64,000 bases of DNA from Planctomycetota bacterium (GTDB lineage Bacteria > Planctomycetota > UBA1135 > UBA2386), in contig JANQJF010000050.1 of the NCBI GenBank assembly GCA_028281765.1, positions 62,001-126,000 of the forward strand, read 5' to 3'. The position numbers and the translations under genes were made by a program. The notes below the pieces were generated by a model. That model was not told where the DNA came from, searched no databases, and was given only the letters and a program-made list of their open reading frames with translations. Position 1 is the first letter of the stretch; each line of letters opens with the position of its first letter. Positions 1-8,138 of the stretch are shown in pieces.

Positions 1-2
1 AC

Positions 3-731
3 GATGTCTCCGAGCTCCGGCGGCTCGAGCAGGTGCGCCGCGACTTCGTCTCGAACGTCTCGCACGAACTCAAGACACCGTTGACCGCGGCGCGTGGCTA
101 CCTCGAGACGCTGCTCGACGATCCGGAGATCGACGAAGGCACGCGAGTTCGCTTCCTTCGCAAGATCCAGGAACAAACGGAGCGACTGCAAGCTCTGGTC
201 ATGGATCAGCTCACGTTGGCGAAGATCGAGTCCAAGGGCGTGCCGCTCGAACGGATTCCTCACGACATGCGCGATCTCGTCGAGGGGTCTATCGCCCTCC
301 TGGAGCCGCTGGCGGAGCAACGGTCGGTCACGATTCGGTACGCGCGACCAGAGGACGCGCTGCAGGTCGAGGGTGATCGCGAGCTGTTGCGGCAAGTCGC
401 CGGGAACCTGCTCGACAACGCCGTGAAGTACACGCCTGAGGATGGCGCGGTGGAGGCCCGCCTCTACCACGACGGTCCCTCGGTCGTGCTCGAGGTGGAA
501 GACTCGGGAATCGGACTCACCACCGAAGACCAGCAGCGGATCTTCGAGCGTTTCTATCGAGCGGATCGCGCGCGTTCTCGAGAGATGGGCGGCACCGGGT
601 TGGGACTCTCGATCGTGCGTAACGTCGTCGTCTCTTACGGCGGGGAGATCTCCGTCGCGAGTGAGCTCGGGCGAGGGAGCAAGTTCACCGTGCGATTGCC
701 GAGCGCGGTCAGCGCGGCGGAGGGAGTTTGA
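3..731 (+). CDS. phoR: PhoR-like sensor histidine kinase (5' truncated by window)
   Basis: C-terminal catalytic part of a membrane-type two-component sensor kinase. The reading frame is open to the window edge (residues DVSELRRLEQ precede the first in-window start at 33), so the gene begins upstream and the sensor part is missing. Visible in order: the dimerisation/phosphoacceptor box SHELKTP, then the ATPase N box NLLDNAVKYT, G1 box DSGIGL, F box IFERFYR and G2 box GTGLGLSIV. The phosphate-transport genes follow directly, which is the usual place for PhoR; a PhoB-like response regulator is expected upstream but lies outside the window. By family knowledge it would autophosphorylate and control the Pho regulon together with PhoU and the Pst transporter. 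The specific PhoR call rests on context; a histidine kinase of this class is certain. Confidence 0.88.
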   Translation, partial: DVSELRRLEQVRRDFVSNVSHELKTPLTAARGYLETLLDDPEIDEGTRVRFLRKIQEQTERLQALVMDQLTLAKIESKGVPLERIPHDMRDLVEGSIALLEPLAEQRSVTIRYARPEDALQVEGDRELLRQVAGNLLDNAVKYTPEDGAVEARLYHDGPSVVLEVEDSGIGLTTEDQQRIFERFYRADRARSREMGGTGLGLSIVRNVVVSYGGEISVASELGRGSKFTVRLPSAVSAAEGV

Positions 732-799
732 TGCTTCCTTTGCACACTCTTCATAGTGGCGCGCCACGCTTGCGCGTTTTTTCCGGAAGCCCCGAACGC

Positions 800-1786
800 A
801 TGCGTTCCATGTTCCCGCTGGTCCTGGCAACCGCCGCGCTCGCCGTCCTCTCGGCGTGTGATGGCGCGGGTGCGTCCGTAGGAACGGGGTTGGACGGGGA
901 CGTCCTCGTTGACGGCTCGAGCACCGTGCTCCGCATCTCGGAAGCCGTTGCCGAGGAGTTTCGCTTCGTCGAGAGCGGCGTCAACGTCACCGTAGGGTCG
1001 TCGGGCACCGGCGGCGGTTTCGAGAAGTTCTGCCGCAACGAGACCGACGTCAACGATGCCTCGCGCCCGATCCAGGCGGAGGAGGTGCTGCTCGCGAAGG
1101 AATCGGGGGTCGAGTTCTTGGAGTTGCCGATCGCGTACGACGGAATCGCGGTCGTCGTCAACCGGGCGAACACGTTCGTCGATACCGTGACGGTCGGGCA
1201 ACTGAAGAAGGTGTGGCAGAGCGGCAGCACCGTGAAGACGTGGCGTGACGTCGATCCGACGTGGCCCGATCGCGAGATCAAGCTGTTCGCGCCGGGCGTC
1301 GACTCCGGCACGTTCGACTACTTCACTGAGACCGTGAACGGCGCGCCTGGCAACTGTCGCGACGAGTTCACCGCGAGTGAGGACGACCACTTCCTCGTGC
1401 AGGGCGTCGCCGGAGACGCGGATGCGTTCGGCTTTTTCGGGTTCGCCTACTACGCCGACAATCGCGACAAGCTCAAGCTCGTGCCGGTCGAGGGGGAGGC
1501 CGGTGCCGTGCTGCCATCCGCAGAGACGATTGCCGACGGCTCGTACGCTCCGCTGTCCCGGCCGCTGTTCATCTACGTGCGGCAGAGTTCGCTCGAGAAT
1601 CCGCAGGTCATCCGGTTCGTGGAGTTCTACCTCGATCACGTCGCGAAGCTCGCGGCCGAAGTCGGTTACGTCGGCCTGCCCGATCCGATCGGTGTGCTCG
1701 TGAAGCGGAGGTTCGACGACCGCAAGACGGGCAGCATGTTCACCGAGCAGCGCACCCTCTCCCTTCGCCAGGCTCTGACGAATTGA
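800..1786 (+). CDS. pstS: Phosphate ABC transporter, substrate-binding lipoprotein PstS
   Basis: Extracytoplasmic phosphate-binding protein that delivers phosphate to PstCA. I chose the ATG at 800 because it gives a compact lipoprotein signal (MRSMFPLVLATAALAVLSAC, lipobox LSAC). The frame is open back to 728 but would add an uncharacteristic 24-residue leader. The mature part has PstS-type phosphate-binding elements: DGSSTV near the N terminus, the GSSGTGGGF loop and the GVDSGTFDYF segment. Length of 328 residues is normal for the family. It is the first transporter gene and its stop overlaps the TTG start of pstC by four bases. I saw no convincing Pho box in the 731-799 leader. Confidence 0.93.
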   Translation: MRSMFPLVLATAALAVLSACDGAGASVGTGLDGDVLVDGSSTVLRISEAVAEEFRFVESGVNVTVGSSGTGGGFEKFCRNETDVNDASRPIQAEEVLLAKESGVEFLELPIAYDGIAVVVNRANTFVDTVTVGQLKKVWQSGSTVKTWRDVDPTWPDREIKLFAPGVDSGTFDYFTETVNGAPGNCRDEFTASEDDHFLVQGVAGDADAFGFFGFAYYADNRDKLKLVPVEGEAGAVLPSAETIADGSYAPLSRPLFIYVRQSSLENPQVIRFVEFYLDHVAKLAAEVGYVGLPDPIGVLVKRRFDDRKTGSMFTEQRTLSLRQALTN

Positions 1787-2700
1787 CCGCGACGCAACTC
1801 GACGCCCTGCGCAAGAGCTCGACGCGCCAGTGGAAGGAGGGATCCATCCACGGCGTGCTCATGACGAGTGCGCTGCTCTCGATCCTCACGACGGTCGGGG
1901 TCGTCGCCGTGCTCGCCGCGGAGTCCTCGACGTTCTTCCGCGAGGTGTCGCCGGTCGAGTTCCTCACCGGTACGAAGTGGACGCCGCTGTTCGATCCGCC
2001 GTCCCACGGCGTCTTGCCGCTGCTGTGCGGGACCGGACTGATCGCGGTCGGCAGCGGAATCCTGGCGTTGCCGATCGGGCTCGCGATCGCGGTCTACTTG
2101 AGCGAGATGGCGAATCGTCGGAGGCGGAGGATCGTCAAGCCGATGCTCGAAGTGCTGGCGGGTATTCCGACGGTCGTCTACGGCTACTTCGCGCTGACCT
2201 TCGTCACGCCGTGTCTGCGATGGCTCATCCCGTCGACAGAGGTGTTCAACGCAGCGGCAGGAGCGATCGTGGTCGCGATCATGATCTTGCCCATGGTTGC
2301 GTCTCTCTGCGACGATTCGCTCCAGGCGGTGCCGGCGTCGCTCCGGCAGGCCGCGTACTCGCTCGGTGCGACACCGCGCGAAGTCTCCGTCGGGATCGTC
2401 GTGCCGGGTGCTCTGTCCGGGATCCTGGCTTCGTTCGTCCTCGCGCTCTCGCGTGCCATCGGCGAGACGATGGCAGTGACTCTCGCGGCCGGAGCGACTC
2501 CTCGCTTGACGCTCAATCCTCTCGAGAGCATTCAGACCATGACCGCGTTCATGGCGCAGGTGAGTTCGGGGGACGCTCCGTCGGGGACGTCGCAGTACAA
2601 CTCGATCTTCGCGGTCGGCTTCTTGCTCTTCGCGATCACGCTGTTCATGAATTGGCTCGCGCAGCGTGTGCTGCACCGATTCCGGGAGGCCTACGAATGA
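1783..2700 (+). CDS. pstC: Phosphate ABC transporter permease PstC
   Basis: Inner-membrane permease subunit that pairs with PstA to form the phosphate channel. It has several hydrophobic segments (for example [18 protein letters not shown] near the N terminus, and [20 protein letters not shown]). The binding-protein-dependent transport signature appears as [14 protein letters not shown] followed by [23 protein letters not shown]. The start is a TTG whose last bases overlap the pstS stop (TTGA), typical of translational coupling and the only sensible start at this junction. Length of 305 residues is normal. It overlaps pstA by four bases. Confidence 0.94.
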   Translation: MTATQLDALRKSSTRQWKEGSIHGVLMTSALLSILTTVGVVAVLAAESSTFFREVSPVEFLTGTKWTPLFDPPSHGVLPLLCGTGLIAVGSGILALPIGLAIAVYLSEMANRRRRRIVKPMLEVLAGIPTVVYGYFALTFVTPCLRWLIPSTEVFNAAAGAIVVAIMILPMVASLCDDSLQAVPASLRQAAYSLGATPREVSVGIVVPGALSGILASFVLALSRAIGETMAVTLAAGATPRLTLNPLESIQTMTAFMAQVSSGDAPSGTSQYNSIFAVGFLLFAITLFMNWLAQRVLHRFREAYE

Positions 2701-3587
2701 CGAGCCTCGGACTCGGCGACAACGCGCACCTTTTCCAGGCGAACCTCGAGCAGCGTCGCCGTCGCAGCGCACGATTCCGTCGCGCGTGCTCGGCGTTCAC
2801 GTGGTTGGGTGTGGGGACTTTGTTCGTGCTGCTCGGGCAGATCCTGTATCAGGGCGCGGCTTGGTTGGGTTGGGACTTCCTGACGAGCTTCGCGTCGCGC
2901 TTTCCGAGTCGCGCCGGGATCTTCGCCGCGCTCGTGGGGACGCTGTGGCTGATCGTCACGACTGCCGCCATCTCGATTCCCGTAGGGGTCGCGGCCGCGA
3001 TCTACCTCGAGGAGTACGCGCCACGCACGCGCCTGACGCGATTCCTCGAGCTCAACATCTCCAACCTCGCGGGGGTTCCGTCGATTGTCTACGGACTGCT
3101 CGGGCTCGCCGTATTCGTGCGATGGCTCTCGCTCGAGCGGTCGGTGATCTCCGGCGCGCTCACGATGAGCGTGTTGATCTTGCCGGTCATCGTGACCGCG
3201 GCGCGGGAGGCGTTGCGCGCGGTTCCGCCGTCGCTGCGAGATGCGGCGCTGGGAGTCGGGGCGACCCGCTGGCAGTGCACCTGGCATCACGTCATCCCGC
3301 AGGCGCTTCCTGGAATCCTCACGGGTGTGATCCTCGCGATCTCCCGTGTCTTCGGCGAGACGGCGCCGTTGCTCGTGATCGGTCTACCGATCTTCGTGTC
3401 GCGAACGCCGAGCGGCCTCGGCGATTCGTTCACCGTGTTGCCGTTGCAGATCTACAACTGGACGCAGCGCCCAAACCACGAATTCCAGAACCTCGCGGCC
3501 GCGGGGATTATCGTATTGTTGGTCGTTCTTCTGCTGACCAACCTCGTCGCGGTGGTGTTGCGTCAGCGGACCGAGACCGAGTCATGA
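2697..3587 (+). CDS. pstA: Phosphate ABC transporter permease PstA
   Basis: Second permease subunit of the high-affinity phosphate transporter. The ATG at 2697 overlaps the pstC stop (ATGA). The same frame is open far upstream inside pstC, but that part reads as out-of-frame sequence. Hydrophobic membrane segments include [17 protein letters not shown] and the EAA-loop region [13 protein letters not shown] with [12 protein letters not shown]. The segment [18 protein letters not shown] is typical of PstA. 296 residues, normal for the family. Confidence 0.94.
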   Translation: MTSLGLGDNAHLFQANLEQRRRRSARFRRACSAFTWLGVGTLFVLLGQILYQGAAWLGWDFLTSFASRFPSRAGIFAALVGTLWLIVTTAAISIPVGVAAAIYLEEYAPRTRLTRFLELNISNLAGVPSIVYGLLGLAVFVRWLSLERSVISGALTMSVLILPVIVTAAREALRAVPPSLRDAALGVGATRWQCTWHHVIPQALPGILTGVILAISRVFGETAPLLVIGLPIFVSRTPSGLGDSFTVLPLQIYNWTQRPNHEFQNLAAAGIIVLLVVLLLTNLVAVVLRQRTETES

Positions 3588-4396
3588 CGGATGCCGCACC
3601 AGGACCGACGCAACCGACCGAGGGTCGAGCCGGGCCCGACGTCCAGGTCGAGGCCGCGTTCACCTGTCGGGGTCTGACCCTCGGCTACGGCGACCACGTC
3701 GTCGTCCGGGACCTCGACCTCGAGTTCCCGGAGAAGCGGATCACCGCGATCATCGGTCCGTCGGGTTGCGGTAAGAGCACGCTCGTGCGCACGCTCAATC
3801 GCATGAACGACTTCATTCCGTCGTTCACGAAGGCCGGCACGTGTCTCTACCGTGGCGTCGAGCTCTACGATCCGAGCCTCGATCCCGTGCTGCTGCGCCG
3901 GCAGGTCGGCATGGTCTTCCAGAAGCCCAACCCGTTCCCCAAGACGATTCTGCAGAACGTCACCTGGGGCCCGATGATCAACGGCTACACAGGCGATCTT
4001 CGCGAGCTTGCCGTCGAGTCGTTGCAGAAGGCCGCGCTCTGGGGCGAGGTCGCGGCGCGTCTCGATCAGCCGGCCCTGTCGTTGTCCGGCGGACAGCAGC
4101 AGCGACTCTGCATTGCGCGCACGCTCGCGATGCAACCCGACGTCATCCTCATGGACGAACCGTGTTCGTCGCTGGATCCGGTGTCGACCTCGCGCATCGA
4201 GGAGCTCATGGACTCGCTGCGGGAGCGCTACACGATCGTGATCGTCACGCACAACATGCAGCAGGCCGCGCGGATCTCCGACCTGACGGCCTTCCTCGAA
4301 GGGGGCGATCTGGTCGAGTTCGGGGACACCGATCAGATCTTCACGCGCCCGCTCTACAAGCGCACCGAGGACTACGTCACCGGGAGATTCGGCTAG
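3584..4396 (+). CDS. pstB: Phosphate ABC transporter ATPase PstB
   Basis: Cytoplasmic ATPase that powers phosphate import. Shown by the Walker A motif GPSGCGKST, the PstB-typical segments [11 protein letters not shown] and [12 protein letters not shown], the ABC signature LSGGQQQRL, Walker B VILMDEP and the switch histidine in [11 protein letters not shown]. The ATG at 3584 overlaps the pstA stop by four bases. The N-terminal stretch of about 30 residues before the ABC domain is proline- and glycine-rich and probably disordered. 270 residues, close to the usual size. The stop TAG shares its G with the GTG start of phoU. Confidence 0.96.
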   Translation: MTDAAPGPTQPTEGRAGPDVQVEAAFTCRGLTLGYGDHVVVRDLDLEFPEKRITAIIGPSGCGKSTLVRTLNRMNDFIPSFTKAGTCLYRGVELYDPSLDPVLLRRQVGMVFQKPNPFPKTILQNVTWGPMINGYTGDLRELAVESLQKAALWGEVAARLDQPALSLSGGQQQRLCIARTLAMQPDVILMDEPCSSLDPVSTSRIEELMDSLRERYTIVIVTHNMQQAARISDLTAFLEGGDLVEFGDTDQIFTRPLYKRTEDYVTGRFG

Positions 4397-5061
4397 TGAC
4401 GAAGCACCTCTTGCGCGACCTGGATCAGCTCAAGAAGCACCTTCTCGAAGTCGGAGGGCTCGTCGAGGACGCGATCCACAAGGCCACGACGGCGCTCCTC
4501 GAGCGCCGGGTGGACCTCGCGCAGGAGGTCATGGGCGGCGATGGTGAGATCGACGACCGCGAGGTCGCGATCGAAGAAGAGTGTCTGAAGATCCTCGCGC
4601 TCCACCAGCCGGTTGCTGCCGACCTGCGTTTCATCGTCGCGGTCCTGAAGGTGAACAACGACCTCGAGCGGATGGGCGACCTCGCGGTCAACATCGCCGA
4701 ACGGTCACAGGAGCTCGCAGCGACGGCGCCGACTCCGATGCCGACGGGGTTCCCGATCATGATCGCGAAGGTCGAGGAGATGGTGCGCGATTGCCTCGGG
4801 GCTCTGGTGGCGCTCGATATGGATCGGGCGCGCAAGGTCGTGGATGCGGACGACGAGGTCGACGACATTCATCGCCAGACGTTTCTCGAGATGCAGGGCA
4901 TCATGCGCGAGCATCCCGATCAGGTCGTGCGCGCCACCGCGATCATCTCGGTGTCGCGCAACCTCGAGCGGATCGCCGACCAGGCCACGAACATCGCCGA
5001 AGACGTGATGTTCATGGTGGACGGCGACATCGTGCGCCACGGGGGCGCGTCCACGCCCTAG
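4396..5061 (+). CDS. phoU: Phosphate signalling protein PhoU
   Basis: Cytoplasmic peripheral protein that links the Pst transporter to PhoR and dampens the Pho response. It shows the two repeated three-helix halves of the family, with the characteristic metal-binding patches: VNNDLERMGDLAVNIAE in the first half and SRNLERIADQATNIAED in the second, plus LALHQPVAADLR. 221 residues is the normal length. The GTG start at 4396 overlaps the last base of the pstB stop. It ends the operon and its TAG interlocks with the stop codon of the convergent gene at 5058-7259 (CTAG), leaving no room for a terminator between them. Confidence 0.95.
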   Translation: MTKHLLRDLDQLKKHLLEVGGLVEDAIHKATTALLERRVDLAQEVMGGDGEIDDREVAIEEECLKILALHQPVAADLRFIVAVLKVNNDLERMGDLAVNIAERSQELAATAPTPMPTGFPIMIAKVEEMVRDCLGALVALDMDRARKVVDADDEVDDIHRQTFLEMQGIMREHPDQVVRATAIISVSRNLERIADQATNIAEDVMFMVDGDIVRHGGASTP

Positions 5062-7259
5062 AGCGACGTCAGCGAAACCGCGTTCGACAGCGCAAACAGC
5101 GGACTGACGCCACCGGTAAGCGCGACCGCCTGCAGCGACAGCGTCTGTCCCTGTGGGATCGTCCACGGCGTCGAGAACTCGTAGCTCCCGGTGCCGTCCG
5201 TGCTCACGCCGCCGATCAGCGTCGTCACACCGACGGGGCCGAGGTCGAGCTGGCCACTGCCCGGGATCGCGAATGCGCCGGGGTTGAGAGGGCCGAGCAG
5301 GACCGCGAGCGCCTGGTTCGGTTGGCCGCGAACGGAGATCGTCACCGGCTCGCCGTAGTGGTAGTCCCGGAAGTAGGGGCCCGGGCGGCCGAGCGCGACC
5401 GGCTCGCCGTTCGCCGTAAGCGCCTTGTCAGTGTCGAGCAGCGCGAGCGTCGAGGGCGACTCGCCGAACTGGAGCGTCGGCTGATAGACGCGGACGTCGT
5501 CGATCGCGATGTCGTGGTGGAACGTCGCGTTGTCGTTGTCGACGCGGAAGTGGATTCGGATCGGCGACCCGGCGTAGCCGCCGAGGTCGATCACGAACTC
5601 GGTCCACACCGATGTCGCGAGATCGCCGATCGTGGCAACGCTCTCATCGAGCGTGCCGGACGCGACGCGGAACACGTCGATGGACAACGTGTTGTCCGCG
5701 GAGATCGGGCCGGCGTTGACGCTGTGGACCCAGAACGCGATCTCCGCGTCCGGGAGAGTCGAGAGGTCGAGGATCGGAGTGGTCAGCGTGACCGCCTGGT
5801 TGTCTGACAGGGAGTCTTCGACGACCGCGAACTTGCCGAAGCCGCTCGTGTGATCCTCGTCAGGGCCGGTGCCGGCGGACGGTGTCGCGATGCTCTGCAC
5901 GTTCCACGCGCTCGGCGCGTCGAGCGCTTCGCCCTCGATGTTGTCCCAGCCGCGCGGCGGACGGTTCGCGATCGTCTCGTCGAAGTCCTCGCGCCACGGG
6001 AACTTCGTCACCGCGCCGACCGTCGAGTCGACGGGCCGGTAGTCGATGCGGATCAGCGGGACGAATTCCTGTCCCGCGACTGTGTCCTGGGTCAGGGCTT
6101 CGCAGTCGCCATTGTTGCCGTAGCGATTGCCACCGATGCTGGGGCCGACGCGGCCGTCCATCGTCGAGTTCCAGGGGGTGGCCGCGCCGCACTTCTCGAT
6201 CTGCACGATGAAGTCGCGGCCGCTGGACGGGTCGTAGACGAACGCATCCTGCAAGCCGAGCGGGACCCACTCGCCGACGCCTGCGGACGCGCCGACGGGA
6301 CCGCCCGACCACGCGCCGGATCGCACGCGCTTCTGCTGGTGGATGTTGAGGCCGAACTCCGGGTCGTGATCGCCGGCTGCGTAGTTCGTCGACGCGCTCG
6401 CGAGCTTGACGTCGAACTGCTCGAAGAAGAACCCGTTCAGCGCGCTGCCAGCGTTCGGGCGCACCCAGATCTCGGTGATTGCGATCGGCGCCGACTCGGC
6501 GAACTCTCCCGAGTCGTAGTGCCACTGCCACTTCTGTTCCGCTGCGGTGGTGACCGGCCAACCGACCGAGCCGTTGCCTTCGGACTCTTCGTAGCCGGCC
6601 GGCAGAGTCTGGCTCGCCGCCTGGTAGCGGATCGAGATGATCGGCGCGAAGTTCGACTGCGCGAAGTTCGCGATGTCGGCCGTGCAGTCCGCGTTGTTGC
6701 CGATGCGGCTGCCGTTGTCGTTCCAGACTCCGTCGATCGAGGTCCCGAACAGTAAGTTCGATCCACACTTCTCGATCTGGATCACGAAGTCGTTTCCGGT
6801 CGACGGGTCGTAGACGAACGAGGACGTCAGGCCCATCCAGACTCGACCGCCGACGGTCCCGAACGGCAGCGGGATCAGCGGGCCGCCGGACCAGCTGCCG
6901 GTGCGGCAGGTCTCGGACCGGATGAAGTTCTTGCCGAGCACGGAGTCCGGTGCGTCGAACTCGTTCGGGGATTCCCCGAGCGTGACCGTCCAATTGTCGA
7001 AGCTCCACGCCGCGATGCCGAGACCCTGCTTCGGTCGGACCGCGATGTCGGTGATTCGAATCGGGCCGTTGGCTTCGAACTCGCTGGCGTCGTAGTGCCA
7101 CTGCCAAACCTCGTCAGAGTTGGTGTTCTGCGGGTAGGCGGTGGAGCCGTCACCTTCGACGGCGTCGAAGCCGCTCGGTAGGGTCTGATACTGGTCTTGG
7201 GCGAATGCGGGGGCTGCGAGCAGCGCCGCGGCGAGAGAGAGGGGGAGTGGGGAGTGCAT
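5058..7259 (-). CDS. Large secreted protein with duplicated N-terminal region, MAM-like domain and C-terminal module
   Basis: Predicted exported protein of 733 residues, function unknown. The ATG at 7259 is preceded by GGAG at a good spacing and opens a signal peptide (PLPLSLAAALLAAPAFAQ). Residues about 20-235 and 240-440 are two copies of one module: both contain a WQWHYD/SxEF segment, a V(Y)DPSxGxDFxxQIEKCG segment and an RxGNNxDC segment. Residues about 455-620 look like a MAM or jelly-roll binding domain ending in HDIAIDDVRVYQ. The last 110 residues resemble the beta-rich ends of other secreted proteins here and finish ALSNAVSLTSL. It faces the Pho operon convergently and lies downstream of a sigma-factor gene on the same strand. 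An adhesin or binding role is only inference. Confidence 0.85.
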   Translation of the reverse strand: MHSPLPLSLAAALLAAPAFAQDQYQTLPSGFDAVEGDGSTAYPQNTNSDEVWQWHYDASEFEANGPIRITDIAVRPKQGLGIAAWSFDNWTVTLGESPNEFDAPDSVLGKNFIRSETCRTGSWSGGPLIPLPFGTVGGRVWMGLTSSFVYDPSTGNDFVIQIEKCGSNLLFGTSIDGVWNDNGSRIGNNADCTADIANFAQSNFAPIISIRYQAASQTLPAGYEESEGNGSVGWPVTTAAEQKWQWHYDSGEFAESAPIAITEIWVRPNAGSALNGFFFEQFDVKLASASTNYAAGDHDPEFGLNIHQQKRVRSGAWSGGPVGASAGVGEWVPLGLQDAFVYDPSSGRDFIVQIEKCGAATPWNSTMDGRVGPSIGGNRYGNNGDCEALTQDTVAGQEFVPLIRIDYRPVDSTVGAVTKFPWREDFDETIANRPPRGWDNIEGEALDAPSAWNVQSIATPSAGTGPDEDHTSGFGKFAVVEDSLSDNQAVTLTTPILDLSTLPDAEIAFWVHSVNAGPISADNTLSIDVFRVASGTLDESVATIGDLATSVWTEFVIDLGGYAGSPIRIHFRVDNDNATFHHDIAIDDVRVYQPTLQFGESPSTLALLDTDKALTANGEPVALGRPGPYFRDYHYGEPVTISVRGQPNQALAVLLGPLNPGAFAIPGSGQLDLGPVGVTTLIGGVSTDGTGSYEFSTPWTIPQGQTLSLQAVALTGGVSPLFALSNAVSLTSL

Positions 7260-7367
7260 CCTGCTTCTCCGGGTGGGTGGGTTTCGGATGCAGGGGGAAT
7301 GTCGCGGGGGGTGGGGGTGGTTGGGATTTGTTGGTGCGAAATGCCGGGCGCGGGCGCGGACGACGCA

Positions 7368-7420
7368 CACGGGTCACCACCGCGCAGGCGCATGCGCAGG
7401 CGCACGCGCAGCATTGGGGG
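7368..7420 (-). repeat. 52-base GC-alternating repeat element, copy A
   Basis: Read on the minus strand this is C5, AA, then TGCTGCGCGTGCGC, C, TGCGCATGCGCCTGCGCG, G, TGGTGACCCGTG. A near-identical copy lies at 27645-27696 with only about three differences. It begins immediately after the stop codon of the ECF sigma gene (7421) and sits before the secreted-protein gene starting at 7259, the same arrangement and orientation as the second copy. It is rich in alternating purine-pyrimidine steps and contains the self-complementary GCGCATGCGC. Function unknown. Confidence 0.8.
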
Positions 7421-8080
7421 TCAGTTTCGGACGCGGACCGTGCAGCTGCGAATTGCCTCGAACGCGTCGTCCGGCAGGTCGCGGCGGAGTTGTTCGAGCG
7501 CTGCGCGGTAGGTCGTCGTGACCCTGGCTCGTGGGAGCTCGAGTGTCGTGGCAATCGTGCGCAGCGACTGCTGCTCGAACAGTCGAAGCACGAGGATGTC
7601 GCGGGCTTCGGGGGCCAGCTGATCCATGGCCTCGGCGAGGCGGCTCTTGGTCTCTTCTCGGGTCACGCGGGTCACGACGCCTGTCGTCAGCGCCATCAGC
7701 TCGTAGTCCCCGTCATCGTCTCGCCCCGGTGGCCGGGTCAGGCTCCGCGTCACCGAGCCGCGTCGCAGCGCCTTGCGGAGGAAGTTGTTGCAGAGGAACG
7801 TCGATGTCGTCGAGAGGAACGTCGCGAGCACGGCGCCGAAGTGGCCGTCGTGGGACCTCAGGTCCTGGAGCTTCTGCATGACGGTGAACCACACGTCCTG
7901 CGAGAGGTCGTCGACATCGCTGGGTTTGGCCGCGGAGCCGAGACGGAAGCGGATGTGGGCCACGACCAGCGGCTGGAAGCGGGACACGATCCACGTCAGG
8001 CTGCGCTCATCGCCGTCGACGGCGCGCTGCACGTGGGCGGACGTGGGTTCGCTCGGGTTTTCGTCGCGGGTCGTCGACAC
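7421..8080 (-). CDS. ECF-type RNA polymerase sigma factor
   Basis: Sigma-70 family factor of about 219 residues. Region 2 is seen as DVDDLSQDVWFTVMQKLQDL with the upstream FQPLVVAHIRFRLG helix. Region 4 is the C-terminal helix-turn-helix LAPEARDILVLRLFEQQSLRTIA followed by ARVTTTYRAALEQLRRDL. The start is uncertain: GTG at 8080 or TTG at 8086 are the last starts before the conserved part, while the only ATG (8194) would overlap the divergent kinase gene. The kinase on the opposite strand (8139) makes it likely that kinase and sigma factor form a signalling pair, as known for ECF/STK pairs in Planctomycetes. The 52-base repeat follows its stop. Confidence 0.85.
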   Translation of the reverse strand: MSTTRDENPSEPTSAHVQRAVDGDERSLTWIVSRFQPLVVAHIRFRLGSAAKPSDVDDLSQDVWFTVMQKLQDLRSHDGHFGAVLATFLSTTSTFLCNNFLRKALRRGSVTRSLTRPPGRDDDGDYELMALTTGVVTRVTREETKSRLAEAMDQLAPEARDILVLRLFEQQSLRTIATTLELPRARVTTTYRAALEQLRRDLPDDAFEAIRSCTVRVRN

Positions 8081-8138
8081 GGACAAATCGTAGAAGAAAA
8101 CCCGGTCACGCGTCGATGCCGCGACATGAGTAGGGAGA

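Noticed and set aside
731..799. Pho box upstream of pstS
   Set aside because: CTTC-type direct repeats are present but with 15-base spacing rather than 11, and no convincing match to a Pho box; not annotated.
635..1639. Long open frames on the minus strand opposite pstS and most other genes
   Set aside because: GC-rich codon use opens long antisense frames. These have no family motifs, low-complexity Arg/Ala-rich composition, and lie exactly opposite well-identified genes.
7260..7367. Riboswitch or small RNA in the leader of the secreted-protein gene
   Set aside because: The region is G/T-rich on the plus strand with simple-sequence character and no conserved riboswitch core that I recognise.
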